Assembly (NCBI GenBank): GCA_003427395.1 | Contig: BFEA01000170.1 | Span: 2,379,458-2,413,342 of the forward strand | Origin: Chara braunii | Lineage: Eukaryota; Streptophyta; Charophyceae; Charales; Characeae | Reading direction: 5' to 3' | Length of the DNA stretch: 33,885 nt | In this document: in pieces, positions 19,597-29,880 of the stretch | Layout: each line of letters begins with the position of its first letter | Numbering within the stretch: the stretch's first letter is position 1 | Notes under the pieces: generated by a model | What the model was told of the DNA's origin: nothing | What the model saw: only the letters and a program-made list of their open reading frames with translations | Databases searched by the model: none | Position numbers and translations under genes: made by a program

Positions 19597-20230
19597 TTAA
19601 GTAGTCGTGCGCTCGAGACCATCCGGAACCACAACTGTCCGCCGCTCACCCGAAAGAGGAGCACGCAAACGAATCTCGAGCTCACGAGGAAGGAGTTCAT
19701 CGGCCATCAGAACACACACCTCATGTAAACCCATAGGATGGTTATAACGCCTTGCATGTTCCCCATCAGGCATGACATCCAGATTTATGATCAACTTCCT
19801 CCCGTTCAACGCTTCCGGCGGAAGGTCAGCAACCGTCATAAAGTCCTTCACGTAATTGTTACATCGTTGTAGCAATTCGTGAAACCTTCTCAATATGCGT
19901 TTCGCTCGATCAAGTTCGGCATCGGGTGTATGTGCAGGTAAGTTAAGGAAATCTACCCTTTGATCAATCGCATCGTCCAAACGTTGAGGATCGTGGAAGT
20001 ATAGTTGCGCAAATTGATAACGTTCCCCTTTCCCCACAGCCAATGCACCGACACAATGAAAGATTCGACCTTGAGCCCTAAGTTGACCCTGGAATCCTCG
20101 AAGACCATTGCTCGGTTGCTTCAACCGCGAGGGTGCGAGGGATAAACTATTATTAATTATCCTCGCATTGTTTCGAAGGAATCGACCATCGAAACTTTGA
20201 GACGTCCAAAGTGAACGAATCTCTTACTCC
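19597..20230 (-). pseudogene. Helitron N-terminal region before the EYYA block
   Basis: Minus frame ~20200-19597 reads from RFLRNNARIINNSLSLA through GFQGQLRAQGRIFHCVGAL, GERYQFAQLYFHD and ILRRFHEL to VMPDGEHARRYNHP. These match FRIQGQVYHRIGSLLP, RFAQLYIYD and HARRYNxP of plant Helitrons. It ends with a stop at 19597, just after VVVPDGLERTT; the family's HPSYMALQYPLLFPYGE part is missing or out of frame. Confidence 0.8.
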
Positions 20231-20592
20231 GGGGAGCCTTCGCAGGGTCATTCCCATAGAGGACAACGCTTTGTACCTTTTCGACAACACATCTTTGTCC
20301 ATTTTCTTTCATGATGCCACAATTTAGCACCACAATGCTTACACGGATCTCGACCACCAATGCCGAACAGTTCAACAATGGTAGCATTCCCAAGAATCGC
20401 CACAGTGTTCTCAACCGCCTCATACGTTGTTGTCACGGGTGCCGATGGGAGTACATTAAGATCAGGAGCCTGAACATCATGAGAATCATTCATTTCTTCC
20501 TCACGACTATTTGGCTCACTGTCTTCGTGGTTGTTCATTGAATTTCGATTTCTCACGGATGGATTTTGTGGTTGTCTCGCTCCCGATGACAA
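20157..20592 (-). pseudogene. Helitron N-terminal zinc-finger segment
   Basis: Minus frame 20592-20248 ends with DPCKHCGAKLWHHERKWTKMCC, the C-x2-C......C-C finger at the start of plant Helitron proteins (family: CxxCGA.LW.EE......CC). The frame is lost after KGTKRCPLWE. An overlapping frame (20423-20157) covers the linking bases. Upstream is a Ser/Arg-rich repeat. Confidence 0.8.
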
Positions 20593-20661
20593 ACTCTACG
20601 AGTGCCTCGCCCGAGAAGATTGACTCCGCGATTGTCTCGCAGGAGAAGATGTACTCCTCGA
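20572..20661 (-). repeat. Three 30-bp tandem repeats, a 10-residue SRSxSSxAR repeat
   Basis: Units 20661-20632, 20631-20602 and 20601-20572, read on the minus strand, each encode a ten-residue SRSxSSxARQ-like repeat. The third has a stop codon in place of its Arg. The protein unit is about ten residues, and the DNA copies differ at several sites. It lies directly upstream of the zinc finger. Confidence 0.8.
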
Positions 20662-20992
20662 TTGCACAGAGACACTTGCTCAAATCTTTTGAAGGATATT
20701 GACAACAAACAAAATTTGTCTCACACCCCGTACAAAATTTTTATGAGCACGCACATCTTCTTTCCTCCTATGATTCTTAAGTGCAGCTCTTAATGCACGC
20801 ATACTTTTAACATGAAAGTTTGGTCATCTTCCCTGACTTTTCCATTGTTTTGAAATTATACGCGACGTAGAACATGATTCATTCACATTCAGTCTATCGA
20901 CTTATTCCGTTCCTTCACCAACATCTACAATACTTTCAACATCTGTTGCACTTGCATCACCCGATGACATACGGTGAGGCATCGACGACAAC

Positions 20993-22038
20993 GATCAAAG
21001 TTCCAAACGACGCACAACTTTATTGGCACGCAGTCGTCGAATCAACAACATACGGTACCGTCTGTTACGCCTTGAATGAATCGGTTTCCATAATAATAAT
21101 CTTCTCCGCCGATTATGAAATTGAACAGACTTTCTAATCAACGTGTTCGGTGAATTTGGTGAGGTCGTGGCAGCAGAACATGCATTTGCATGAACATCCA
21201 TCAAGGGAGGACAAACGTTACTCTCCACAAATCTTTGTTGGACATCGGCAGTCAATGTCGACGATGAACAATTGTGCACATGTGCCGAGTGCGAGAAAAA
21301 ATTATCGAGTAAAACGGATCTTTCTACAATCGAAATGGAATCTACATTTATTGCAACATCCGTACAAATTTCAAGCGAACGTTCACTTTGCAAGGTCATA
21401 GAGAGATTTCTCAGACAACTAATGTGATCCGTACCAACATTAATATTTCCTTGACTCGTTCTTTTGAAAAACAAAGGGCTTGTGAAATCATTCATCGATG
21501 GAATCGATTGTTGAAAAGATAGAGACTTATCACTACATTGTTCCTCAGTAGAACAATCACGACCATAATCTTGACTTATCACCTATTGTTTATCTCTCCT
21601 CCGAGCAGTCGGCTCNCCTACAACNCCTACCGCCTCTAGTAAACACCTTCGGGTTTGACGACTTCAGGAAGGTGGTCATCCGCGTTTGCGGTGTTCGTGT
21701 TGTGATGGCATTGTTGTCTCAGTCGTAGAGCGACCGGGAGTAACATCCGAACCTATACGCAGTCCCAATCCATGGTTGGATGAGGAAGAAGGGTCCTCGA
21801 ACGAAGACAAACCGATTTGACCTGGAACAATGGCAGGACACCGAGTACTTTCTGATATTAACGGCGAGGACACCAAAGGATCATTAACAATCCTTTCAAA
21901 AGGCCGATGGCGTTTGCGACACTTCCACGGAACATGTAAGGACTTATCCACAGGTGAAGAGAAGGTTAGAATATTGGATAGATTACTTTTGGTTGAACCG
22001 TCACGTGGATCTTGGTCCTCTGCCATATTAATGGGCAC
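20993..22038 (-). pseudogene. Probable N-terminal part of the Helitron protein
   Basis: Two minus frames, 22038-21676 (starting MPINMAEDQDPRDG) and 21582-20995, precede the zinc finger in the right orientation. The first is Ser/Pro-rich and the second ends in a basic stretch (RRRRLLLWK...RRNRRYR), which fits the basic leader of Helitron proteins. I recognise no motif that proves it. Two N at 21616 and 21626 fall between the frames. The Helitron 5' terminus (A|TC) must lie beyond ~22040 and I could not place it. Confidence 0.45.
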
Positions 22039-22089
22039 GTACGTACATATTTGTACATGGGCACGTCACGACGGACAAGAGAAATAAGA

Positions 22090-23738
22090 TGCATGTAGAC
22101 AACCGCAACGAAAAAAAAACACCTCAAAACATTCATATATAAATGTAATTATATGAAGAAGAGTAATATAATGTCAAGTAGAAAAGAAAAAAATACAGGA
22201 AAAACAAAGAAAACGCAGTGCAACACAGCCGAAATGTGAAGCACAAAAGAGCAAAGAAAATAAGGAGCCAGTTTGTTTGTTTTTGTTTTTTAGCACGCTA
22301 TCGAGCTTAATCAATGTTAATAATTCATATCGGAATTTCTTTGTTCGTGTAAATATAGATGCATAGGTCCACTTTGATGTTTGTGCAAACGTTTAATTGA
22401 GACCGGAACCTCTTTGGACTCCTATTGAGGTTAATTAAGACGACTCTTATTTTGTTTCTATGCCTCGTTCGATTATTATGTTCAATTTGCGATCCTATAC
22501 GCCCCTCAGTCTTTTCAGGGCCCCATGCGATAGAGTCATACGTACCTCGTCTGTCCACGTTTTCCCTTTGTCATTCTCTGGTAGGACTCACTTTCCTGTT
22601 CGGATAAATTTGTCACTGGGATCAAAACTTCTTTTGGATCCAATCCACCTTAATCGAGGCGGCTCCTACTTTCGACCAGGCTTAGGTATCCTAAGTCAGT
22701 CATCTGTCCACAAAAGATTTGACGAAGGTAAAATGTCTTCGCCGACCTTTCCGAGCTCCGATCGCTTGGAAGTAGTCTGTAGTACCTATTCTCCTCACAT
22801 AAGCACGAGGCCCAAATCTCAGAAGTAGGCGTTGGCTCCATCGCAACAGCATTGCACCACCCCCATAAATGGGTCTATGCGGCATGCCGCACCTCTCCCC
22901 TGTCAGCCTCGAAGGTCCTGGTTTCAAGAAGAGTCATTCCTAGCGATCGAGGTTGGGCAAACCGTTTATGGCATTACCTTTCTTCTCCTCTTTTGCTTGG
23001 GCGACTTTGATGAGATAGGAGCAAAGGGGGTAGAGAACAGGACTTTTTGGAACGGGGTTAGGTGAAAGGAGGTCATTCAGGATAGCAAAGGAGCCTTGGG
23101 AAAAACGTTACGTTTATTGTCAACTTTATTCCTTCCTATTGGATCGTTTCCTTCTCCAATATTCATTAGAAATACGTAGTGTGACCCAACCCTCCCAATA
23201 AAACTTAATTTTCTTCACATAAGCGCTTTAGTATTTTCATCGTCCCACGTAGCACACTCACACGTACCTCGTTTATTCTTAAGCATCGTTTGCTTTCCTT
23301 CGAGATCGTCTGCAGGGAGAGGACTCAAACGTATTATTTCGTTCTCTTTTATGATTGAGATTTTTTTGTCCTAATTATTCATCAACTTTACAACTTTTCT
23401 CCCTATATTTTTTTTCTTTCAATCTTCTTATTGATTTTAACCGCTCTTTAATATTATCACATGTCCATACTTTAAAGGATACTCACCTGGTTGTTTTTTC
23501 ATGAATAAGTATAACAATATAAGAGTGAACACAGAGAATAAAACAATATTGAGAAAAAAAATTAAAAAAAATGTCAGTCTCTAAAAAATAACATAATTTT
23601 CATAACAATGAACACATAGAACATGAGATAACATATCAATAAATAACTAAAGCAACCTTTATTTTTATACTTCAACAATATTTTCATGCAAATGCAAATA
23701 ATAGTTGTCAAAGAGGGAATGCCGAAACAAATAGAAGA
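22090..23738. other. Long stretch without a recognised gene
   Basis: Mixed AT-rich sequence. 22330-22830 and 23190-23330 share short words (ACGTACCTCGT at 22548 and 23262, CACATAAGC at 22796 and 23216), so parts may be old copies of one repeat. The Helitron 5' end may be in here. No open frame over ~120 codons or family motif was seen. Confidence 0.4.
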
Positions 23739-23741
23739 GAC

Positions 23742-23780
<39 letters not shown>

Positions 23781-23806
23781 AAAAAAAAAAAAAAAAAAAA
23801 AAAAAC
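23739..23806. repeat. GA microsatellite followed by an A run
   Basis: About 40 bases of GA followed by more than 20 A. The A run could be a retroposon tail but I see no matching body. Confidence 0.9.
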
Positions 23807-24024
23807 CTCAAATAAAGTGTCAAAAAATAAAGAATTTAAGCATCTTATTATAAACCCATTCAAGTGTCATCATCATCAATGAAATTGACAAATGTGAAGG
23901 CACGCATTCCTGCTCGTCATCTCACCCCACATCCCCGCTCTCCCTCCCACTCTAGCTCCTCCCTCTCCTATTGTTCTCATTCGAACACCAGCCAATGCAT
24001 ATGCGACCATAAAGAAAAACCACA

Positions 24025-24669
24025 CTATTCATCTACACCGTCCTGCCCACGAAGCTGCCTTCTTCTTTCTTCCATTGTGAACTTCTCGTCCTCATCAACA
24101 ACAACATCTCCATGGGGATAAAGGTTTGTCGTGTTGTCACACGTAGGTGTAACAACCGTCAAATCATTTATCTTTCTATAGTCCCCCTTTGTTAAATNGC
24201 TTAGGCGGCCACACTTTGGACATCGACGCCTCAGAGCTTCAACCAATGCAAGCACCACCTCATGCAATCTGGTCTCATGCTTTTTATTTATGCTCGCGAG
24301 AGCATTCAATTCCTTTTTTACATGACCGATCTTCTTCATAACCCGCACCGACGAATGAGCACCAATGATATTTGCTAATAAAATTATGAGGCTATACAAC
24401 TGTTCCTTATAACTTGCCATCATGCCATTCGTCAGTCCATCACCACATTGATCTGAGAAACTATCCTTAAACACAGCGTACATCAACTCTTCTCGTGCCT
24501 CCTTGTACAATTGTCCGAGAGTAACAACCGTCGCCCTCAACTGACTATCGCTTACCGGAAACCTCATTATATTTTGCACCTCCAAAAGCGCCGTCGGTGC
24601 GAATACCCTTATAAGGGTATCAGCCCTGGGTTTTGCAAGCGACAGAAAATAAGGTTGAAAGTTAAGCAT
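24025..24669 (-). CDS. Unrecognised ORF, helical/coiled-coil
   Basis: A 214-residue open frame with plausible protein composition. The N-terminal part is LFRP-type mixed helix (LIRVFAPTALLEVQNIM; LGQLYKEAREELM). The middle contains a hydrophobic helix (LYSLIILLANIIGAHS) and then a charged coiled coil (VMKKIGHVKKELNAL...). A CPKCG pair follows at about 151-155, and an acidic tail ends at 24025. One N (24198) falls in it. The start is the first Met at 24669; the frame may begin further upstream or after a splice site. It resembles in style the helical ORF at 31915-33080, but I cannot show that they are related. It could be part of a mobile-element or host gene. Confidence 0.5.
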   Translation of the reverse strand: MLNFQPYFLSLAKPRADTLIRVFAPTALLEVQNIMRFPVSDSQLRATVVTLGQLYKEAREELMYAVFKDSFSDQCGDGLTNGMMASYKEQLYSLIILLANIIGAHSSVRVMKKIGHVKKELNALASINKKHETRLHEVVLALVEALRRRCPKCGRLSXLTKGDYRKINDLTVVTPTCDNTTNLYPHGDVVVDEDEKFTMEERRRQLRGQDGVDE

Positions 24670-25340
24670 ACCGTGCGAGTCGAGGGAGTGTCCGTTGTCT
24701 ATGCGGTTGGTGGTTGACTAGGGTAGAGAGTGTGTGTGAGAACGGATGTTTTTGAGGCGCGCGTGATTCTTTTATTTGTTGATGACTGAAGAGTCGGCGT
24801 GATTGCCGACCAGATTTTATTTTCTTCTGATTATACAGGGATTAGAGAGAGTATGTCTCGTTGACTGATGTGCTTGCCTGTGACCTGTGCATACGTACGG
24901 AGGACGGCCTCGACAACGGTGAGAACCCTGCATGACGAACAAGGTGCGCGACATTGAAGGATCGGTGGGGCCGGCCCCCCCTGGTCTTGCCATCGGCGGC
25001 GTCGGGACGGAGCCGACGGTTACTTTTCTGAGAGTTTTCTAATTATTATTTGTTGTCGTCATTTATTAACTTTATACTTTGACTTTTCGTAAGTAGGGCA
25101 TGACACCGGCCGCGGGTGGCCGCCACAGTAGTTGAGGGTTTTGAGCGCACGCCTCTTTTGGTTGACTTGTGGGTTCAGGCGTGCTTGAGATGCCGACGAA
25201 GTCCCCCGACCTTGTCCGTCTCGAAACGCGGTCCGAGGAGTTCAACGTGCATGCGAGCCGGTGGGTGATTAGCCCTCGAGGCGGAAGAAACCTGAGTGGC
25301 GGGGGCCCACCGCGGGCGCGCCGTTCGATGACCACGATCT
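24670..25340. other. Stretch without a recognised gene
   Basis: Becomes steadily GC-richer. No gene, RNA or repeat signature that I can name. Confidence 0.35.
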
Positions 25341-26460
25341 GCTGTGAGAGGTTTGAGTGCAAGCATGCCGCCGCGGTGCGAGAAAGGGGACCTGTGCCTG
25401 GGCAAAGGCGGCCCGGGGCACTATGGAGAAGTCTACAGCGGTACCGGGTGCACAACTGTGCACGTGGAGCGCCCCCCCCTTCCATTTCGGGCTTCAAGGT
25501 TCCCATTTGAATATCTGCAACTACCGCTGAGGCGTGCACCGGGACCTGCTTCTCCAAGGCGCGTGCTGCAGGCCCGCATTGGGCCTATGCCCTTGATCCC
25601 ACGGTCTGCAGCTTGTGTGGGAGCATGCCCTTTCGGGTCCGAGGGAGGCAAGTTGTGCCTGGGTAGGGCGGACCGGCAGCACAGAGGCGGAGGCCGTCGG
25701 GGACTGCTACGGGTGAGTCCTTCCGGGCATCCGTTGAAATTGGAACAATACGGAGGGGATCAGCGCGGCCCTGTGCAAGAGCGATACGTATAAAAAGGGA
25801 CAAAGGCGCGGGGTTGGTTTCGACTCACTCATTTTTTTCCTTTCCTTTCGCCACCGGCCGGAGTCATCGCCGCGGGCTAGCCGCTGGCGGAGTGCTGCGT
25901 TAGCGGAGGTAGTAAAGAGAGAGGTGAACCCGGACGTGAAGTCGTGCCGGGTGCGCGAAAGAAGTGAAAGGGGCGATGCGGGGTGAGTGATGGAGAGGGA
26001 TTGAGGTGCGTAGAGATGGTGTTGGGGAGAGAAGAAGGCGAGGGCGACGAAGTAGAAGGAAGAGAGTGGGGAATACTGACCTGGTGGCGCAGGGGAAGAC
26101 GGGAGTGAACCCGAACGGGTACGAGCGCCAGATGCACAGTGAGGGAGGCGGGCGCTATGTGACCAGCAGCAAGCAGCGCAGCGGGGGGCTAAGGCGGAGC
26201 TGCCAGAGCAGCCACCGGGTAAGTGAGTAGGACGAGGCTGAACTGGGACGAGAAGACCTGCCAGATGCAGTCGGGAGGGGAACAAGCTGCAGAGCCGAAT
26301 GCACCCGGACGCTGTCCGCGTCCGGATTCGGGTGCAGGTCGCGACGGGGGAGAAACGGAGCAAGGCGGAGGAAAGGAGTGAACCCGGATCTGTGAGCGTA
26401 CCGGGTGTATGTGAAGAAAGGGGGTGACGGAGCACAGGTGATGCGGGGCCGGATCAATGG
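25340..26460. repeat. GC-rich, hairpin-dense stretch with internal repeats
   Basis: Two related segments lie at 25373-25440 and 25636-25700 (shared core TGTGCCTGGG). A unit containing GTGAACCCGG...CCGGGTG...GATGCGGGG occurs at 25925-25985 and 26378-26447, and a short form ACCCG/CGGGT lies at 26108. Perfect hairpins: GTGCACA/TGTGCAC (25448-25463), and TGCACCCG/CGGGTGCA (26300-26336) enclosing CCGGACGC/GCGTCCGG (26305-26325). Apparent frames on both strands are high-GC shadows and have no family motif. Confidence 0.5.
25789..25796 (+). promoter_or_regulatory. Candidate TATA box
   Basis: TATAAAAA followed by GGGAC in a GC-rich setting is a good core-promoter match. A transcript would begin about 25-30 bases downstream and run into the hairpin-rich region. 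It could equally be the promoter of an LTR. Confidence 0.4.
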
Positions 26461-26586
26461 TAATGGGCGGAAGGAGGCAAGGCGGAGAAGCACCAGGAGA
26501 GGTGAATGAACGTGGACGGGAGTGCGCGCATGCGCGACGAAGCTTGAGATGGCCGGGGGAAGAGGCGACACGCTGCTGGAAGAAGA

Positions 26587-26880
26587 GTTCTCGGTCGTTC
26601 CTTAGTGAAATCGAGCAAGTAGAGATGCGGGATAGGGGTTTTTGCCCCGGGCGAACGCAACCACGGGGTTGGTTTTGGTGTTAGAGGTGTAGGGTAGGAG
26701 GTTAGTGAGAGAAACGGTGCGCGGTGGATATGGTCGGGAGTACGAGTCGAGTCGAGTATCCCGCTTGTTCTTTAATGAAAACGAGCGAGCCAAAGTGTAG
26801 AATAGGGGTTTTCAGCCATTCCGAATCGAATGGCGGAGTCGGTTCGGATATTGGATCGGTGGATTGGGCGGTATGCTGAG
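26587..26880. repeat. Two ~175-bp tandem units with different hairpins at the same place
   Basis: Unit 1 starts at 26587 and unit 2 at 26763. Both share GTTC-TTA-TGAAA, then ATAGGGGTTTT, then a GGTT...GG tail. Between them unit 1 carries CCCCG/CGGGG and unit 2 GCCATTC/GAATGGC (7 bp, perfect). The stem sequences differ but pairing is kept in both. Confidence 0.6.
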
Positions 26881-28305
26881 TAGGGGCTGCGCCGGGGAGT
26901 GAAGCTTAACGAGTGTCAATGTACCTGACCGACTTCTTGGGAAGGGTACATGTGCATGGGAAAATGAATCTATCCGCATTTTTTTTGCAGAAGATTCATT
27001 CTGATTTTGCTCATCCTATCGACTGAAGTAGCAGAGGAAGGGGTGGAGGTGAGGAGATATGCTCGCCTAGTTGATGGAAGGCATGCGCAGTGCTACGATG
27101 ACGGCCTCCATATTCAGGCAGACGTCCCGCTTTGGGGTGATGTGCCCTGTCGAGTGAAGCAAGCATGTAGCAGGCGGAAGGGAAGGAGACCTACCTGTTG
27201 GCGGGTGACCCGCTCACCTCATCGATCCGAGCAAGGAGAGCCACCTCTAAAAGATGCCGAAGTCAGGCTACGGTGACAACCAGGGGGCGGGTACGCAAAC
27301 GGGACGCTGCACACTTACCTGGCCAGGGCATACCTGGGATCATGAAAGGGGTCCGGGACAGCAGCAGGCTAAGCGGAGTGGCTGCAACTGAGCTGCGGAG
27401 TTCGAAAGCTCATTCCTTGGCTAACGCGTTATTCATCCTGCCGGTTCGGGCAGTATGAATCTGGTAGGAAAACTGGTATGCTGATCTGAGTATAACCCAA
27501 CCTCCTTGAAGGATTGCAGCGAGAGGGCAGGTGGCGGTCCTGCGGGCCTACCTGTGGCTGATACCCCTTGGTCCTGAGTTGTCGCAAGGGTGGGCTCGTG
27601 AGAAGAGAGGGAAGGGTCGAGGTTGCTGTTTGGAGGGCTGGTCAGCCTCAGCAAGGGGGTTACTTTTACGGTTTGAAGGCTTACAAGGAGGGCTACTATT
27701 ACGGCTTCAACGTGCGTCAAAGACCAGTTGTCTTGCGTAGTGATTTCGATTTGGCCACCTGCCGTGTTTATTGGCCGCCATTGCGGGGCCCCCAGGGGAG
27801 TGAAGGAAACAAGGCCCTCTCGCGTGAGTCTGAGTGCACCTCCCTTCTATCTGAGAAACTAAATGCGTCTACTTCTATCTTTCTTACTCTAAGTCTGGTC
27901 TTTCGGCTCTGAGAGGAAGGCGGCAGGCGGGATTGCAACCCGTAACCCGCGCCAAGGCCTCTGTGGGAGGTTCGCCCCACCGATTGCGGGAACTCTGCCG
28001 GGACTCAGGAGGAGTCCTGGAGGCAGGGAACTGAGTGGTGATTTCCCGGCTCCCTCTATAAACCCAATTATAGCCCTTATCTGTACATCTCTCTATGGTT
28101 GACTGAATGTATGGTGTGAACCCTGTATTTAGTTTTGGCTTGACTTTCAGGACATAAGTCAGACTAAAGTAAAGGAACGTGTGTGCAACCTCAGTTTCAG
28201 TCTTGTTGATTGCCTGAAAGCAGATTGTGAACAAAAGGGGTTGCATCGGGGGGAAGGTTGGGAGGAAGGCAGTATTGCGTGCAGTTTTGATTGGGTCGTT
28301 AAGGT
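26881..28305 (+). other. Stretch with no convincing gene; scattered hairpins, weak exon-like signals
   Basis: A T-run and GCAG at ~26980-26992 looks like a splice acceptor. Near 27254 a short ATG frame reads MPKSGYGDNQ, and near 27645-27720 a frame reads PQQGGYFYGLKAYKEGYYYGFN. Together they might be exons of a Gly/Tyr-rich protein, but this is only a suggestion. Hairpins include GCGGG/CCCGC (27198), CCTGGCCAGG (27320) and GGACTC/GAGTCC (28001-28017). Confidence 0.25.
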
Positions 28306-28306
28306 T

Positions 28307-29219
28307 GGGAGGTCCCCATAAGTTGGGGAAGCCCGACGCTTTGTTTATTTTGGGTTTGCATGGAGCACTCAGGTCGCTCTATAAGTTTAGGTAGCCTGAA
28401 TGCTCTGGAGGCTGGGAAGTCCCCATAAGTTTGGGGAGACCCGGTGCTATGAATTGCATGGAGGGTCAGGACGCTTTATAAGTTTAGGTGCCCTGACTGC
28501 TCTGATCTGTGAGGGTTTGATTGTGTTTGATTTCCAGGAGCTCAGGGCGCTCTATAAGTTTAGGTATCCTGAGTTGCCTTGTTTCTTGGGCTTTCTTAAG
28601 TTTCCCTGTTTCTGAACAAGGGGGTCGAGCTGTTCTGTAAGTTCAGGTGGCTCAGTATCTTCCTGCCTTTATTTTGAGGGAGTAATCTTTGGCAAAGGGC
28701 AAACCCTTCTGTAAGTTCAGGGGGGTTGACCCAATGCCACGCACATGATGGTTCAGAGAGAAATTAATTTGACAGAGAGTTAGATCCGTCTGTAAGTTCA
28801 GGGGGTCTGGCTCAAAGTCTCGCACATGTTGGAACCCAAGGTTATAATTTGGCTATACGTTATTATTATGCTATTAGAAACAGGCTAGTCAGACACGGGT
28901 TCCATAAGATTGGATGGTCTGACTATAGCTTATCGTAAATTTGAAGAGAGTACAACTAAGAATATAATTGAAGGTAACTTTGGGCAGGCTGAGCTTTGTT
29001 TCTAAGATGAATGACTCAGTCCTATGCTCAGTTTTTGAACACAAAGTTCAGAGATATATATATAACTTGAATATTAAATAGTTCAGGGCGACTAAGCATT
29101 GTTTCTAAGATGAATGGCTTAGTCATGTGCCCAAAGGAAGAGAATAGTAGTTGTGCAACCTGTTCGTGTATACTTAATGGTTGAGTCAAGCATGTTCCAT
29201 AAGATTGGATGGCCTGACT
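28307..29219 (+). repeat. Quasi-periodic array of twelve hairpins with changing stems
   Basis: Twelve inverted repeats, starting every ~50-105 bases. Stem pairs: GGG+TCCCC/GGGGA+CCC (28307-28334; again 28414-28442), GAGCACTCAGG/CCTGAATGCTC (28363-28405), GTCAGG/CCTGAC (28465-28497), AGCTCAGG/CCTGAGTT (28539-28575), GAGC/GCTC (28627-28653), GGGCAAACCC/GGGTTGACCC (28697-28732). Then GAGTTAGA(T)CC/GGTCTGGCTC (28777-28813), AGTCAGAC/GTCTGACT (28887-28924), GGCTGAG/CTCAGTC (28987-29021), GACTAAGC/GCTTAGTC (29090-29124), AGTCAAGC/GCCTGACT (29184-29219). Loops resemble one another: CTATAAGTTTAGG, CTGTAAGTTCAGG, CCATAAGATTGG, TCTAAGATGAATG, and ATAAGTT in the first type. The core TAAG is in every loop. 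Confidence 0.75.
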
Positions 29220-29515
29220 TTACAACTTATGTGAACAGGGTATAAAGGGTTGAATCATTGAAAGATCATGAACTATTATTTGATTCAGGTATACCTTGGG
29301 ATGGTGAGAATACTTACCTTTGTAATTTGGCCTGCATGTGACTGAGTGAGGCTACTACTTGGTTTGAGTTTCGGTTTGACAGGTAGTTGCTTTAGAGGCT
29401 CGCCATGTGCTAGAGCGATAAGAGTTAGTTTCAATTCTTGCATTTTTCGAGCTAAATTTATTTTACTTAGGTCAATTTCTGCATTTTCTGGAAACTTTTA
29501 TTATACTTGGTCTTG
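29220..29515. other. AT-rich stretch after the hairpin array
   Basis: No gene seen. The sequence continues in style into the 122-bp units below. Confidence 0.3.
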
Positions 29516-29880
29516 TATAAATCTTGGTAAGCCACCTTCTCTACGAGAAGCGCTGCCGAAATTTCTACGAAACCAAGGAGTTAACCAGATTTTGTCTTTT
29601 CAAAGTTCAGTTTGTCTGACTTTTATATATGACTTAGTAAAAATCTGGAGAGTCTCATTTTCTAAAGGGAAAGATGCTAAATTTTTGTTAATTCAAGGAG
29701 TTAGACAAAATTTGAGTTTGAAAGGTTGAAGATTACTTTTGTTTTTATATTTATGGTGATATAAATTCTGGAAAGACATTTTTTCTACGGGAAGCGCTGT
29801 CGAAATTTTCTTAGTTTAAAGGAGTTAGATTATATTTTGACAGGTGGAAATTCTGGAAAATCCACTCAATACACAGGAGA
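29516..29880. repeat. Three diverged tandem units of ~122 bp
   Basis: Units begin near 29516, 29638 and 29760. Each has AAAT-CTGG or a close form, then TTTCTA, GRAAG, GCT, AAATTT and AAGGAGTTA in the same order and spacing. The first unit has a perfect CTTCTC/GAGAAG hairpin, and the others keep weaker versions. A partial fourth unit may start at 29855 with GTGGA/TCCAC. Confidence 0.65.

Noticed and set aside
23739-23806. Poly(A) tail of a retroposon
   Set aside because: It directly follows a GA microsatellite and no element body or duplication was found.
25072-26660. Many overlapping frames on both strands, up to 242 residues
   Set aside because: GC-rich sequence has few stops; frames lie on both strands, composition is Pro/Arg/Ser-rich and no motif is present.
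28400-28615. 71-residue plus-strand frame
   Set aside because: It lies across several hairpin units and its residues simply repeat the units.
28307-29219. CRISPR-like array
   Set aside because: Units are not identical repeats with spacers, and the context is eukaryotic.
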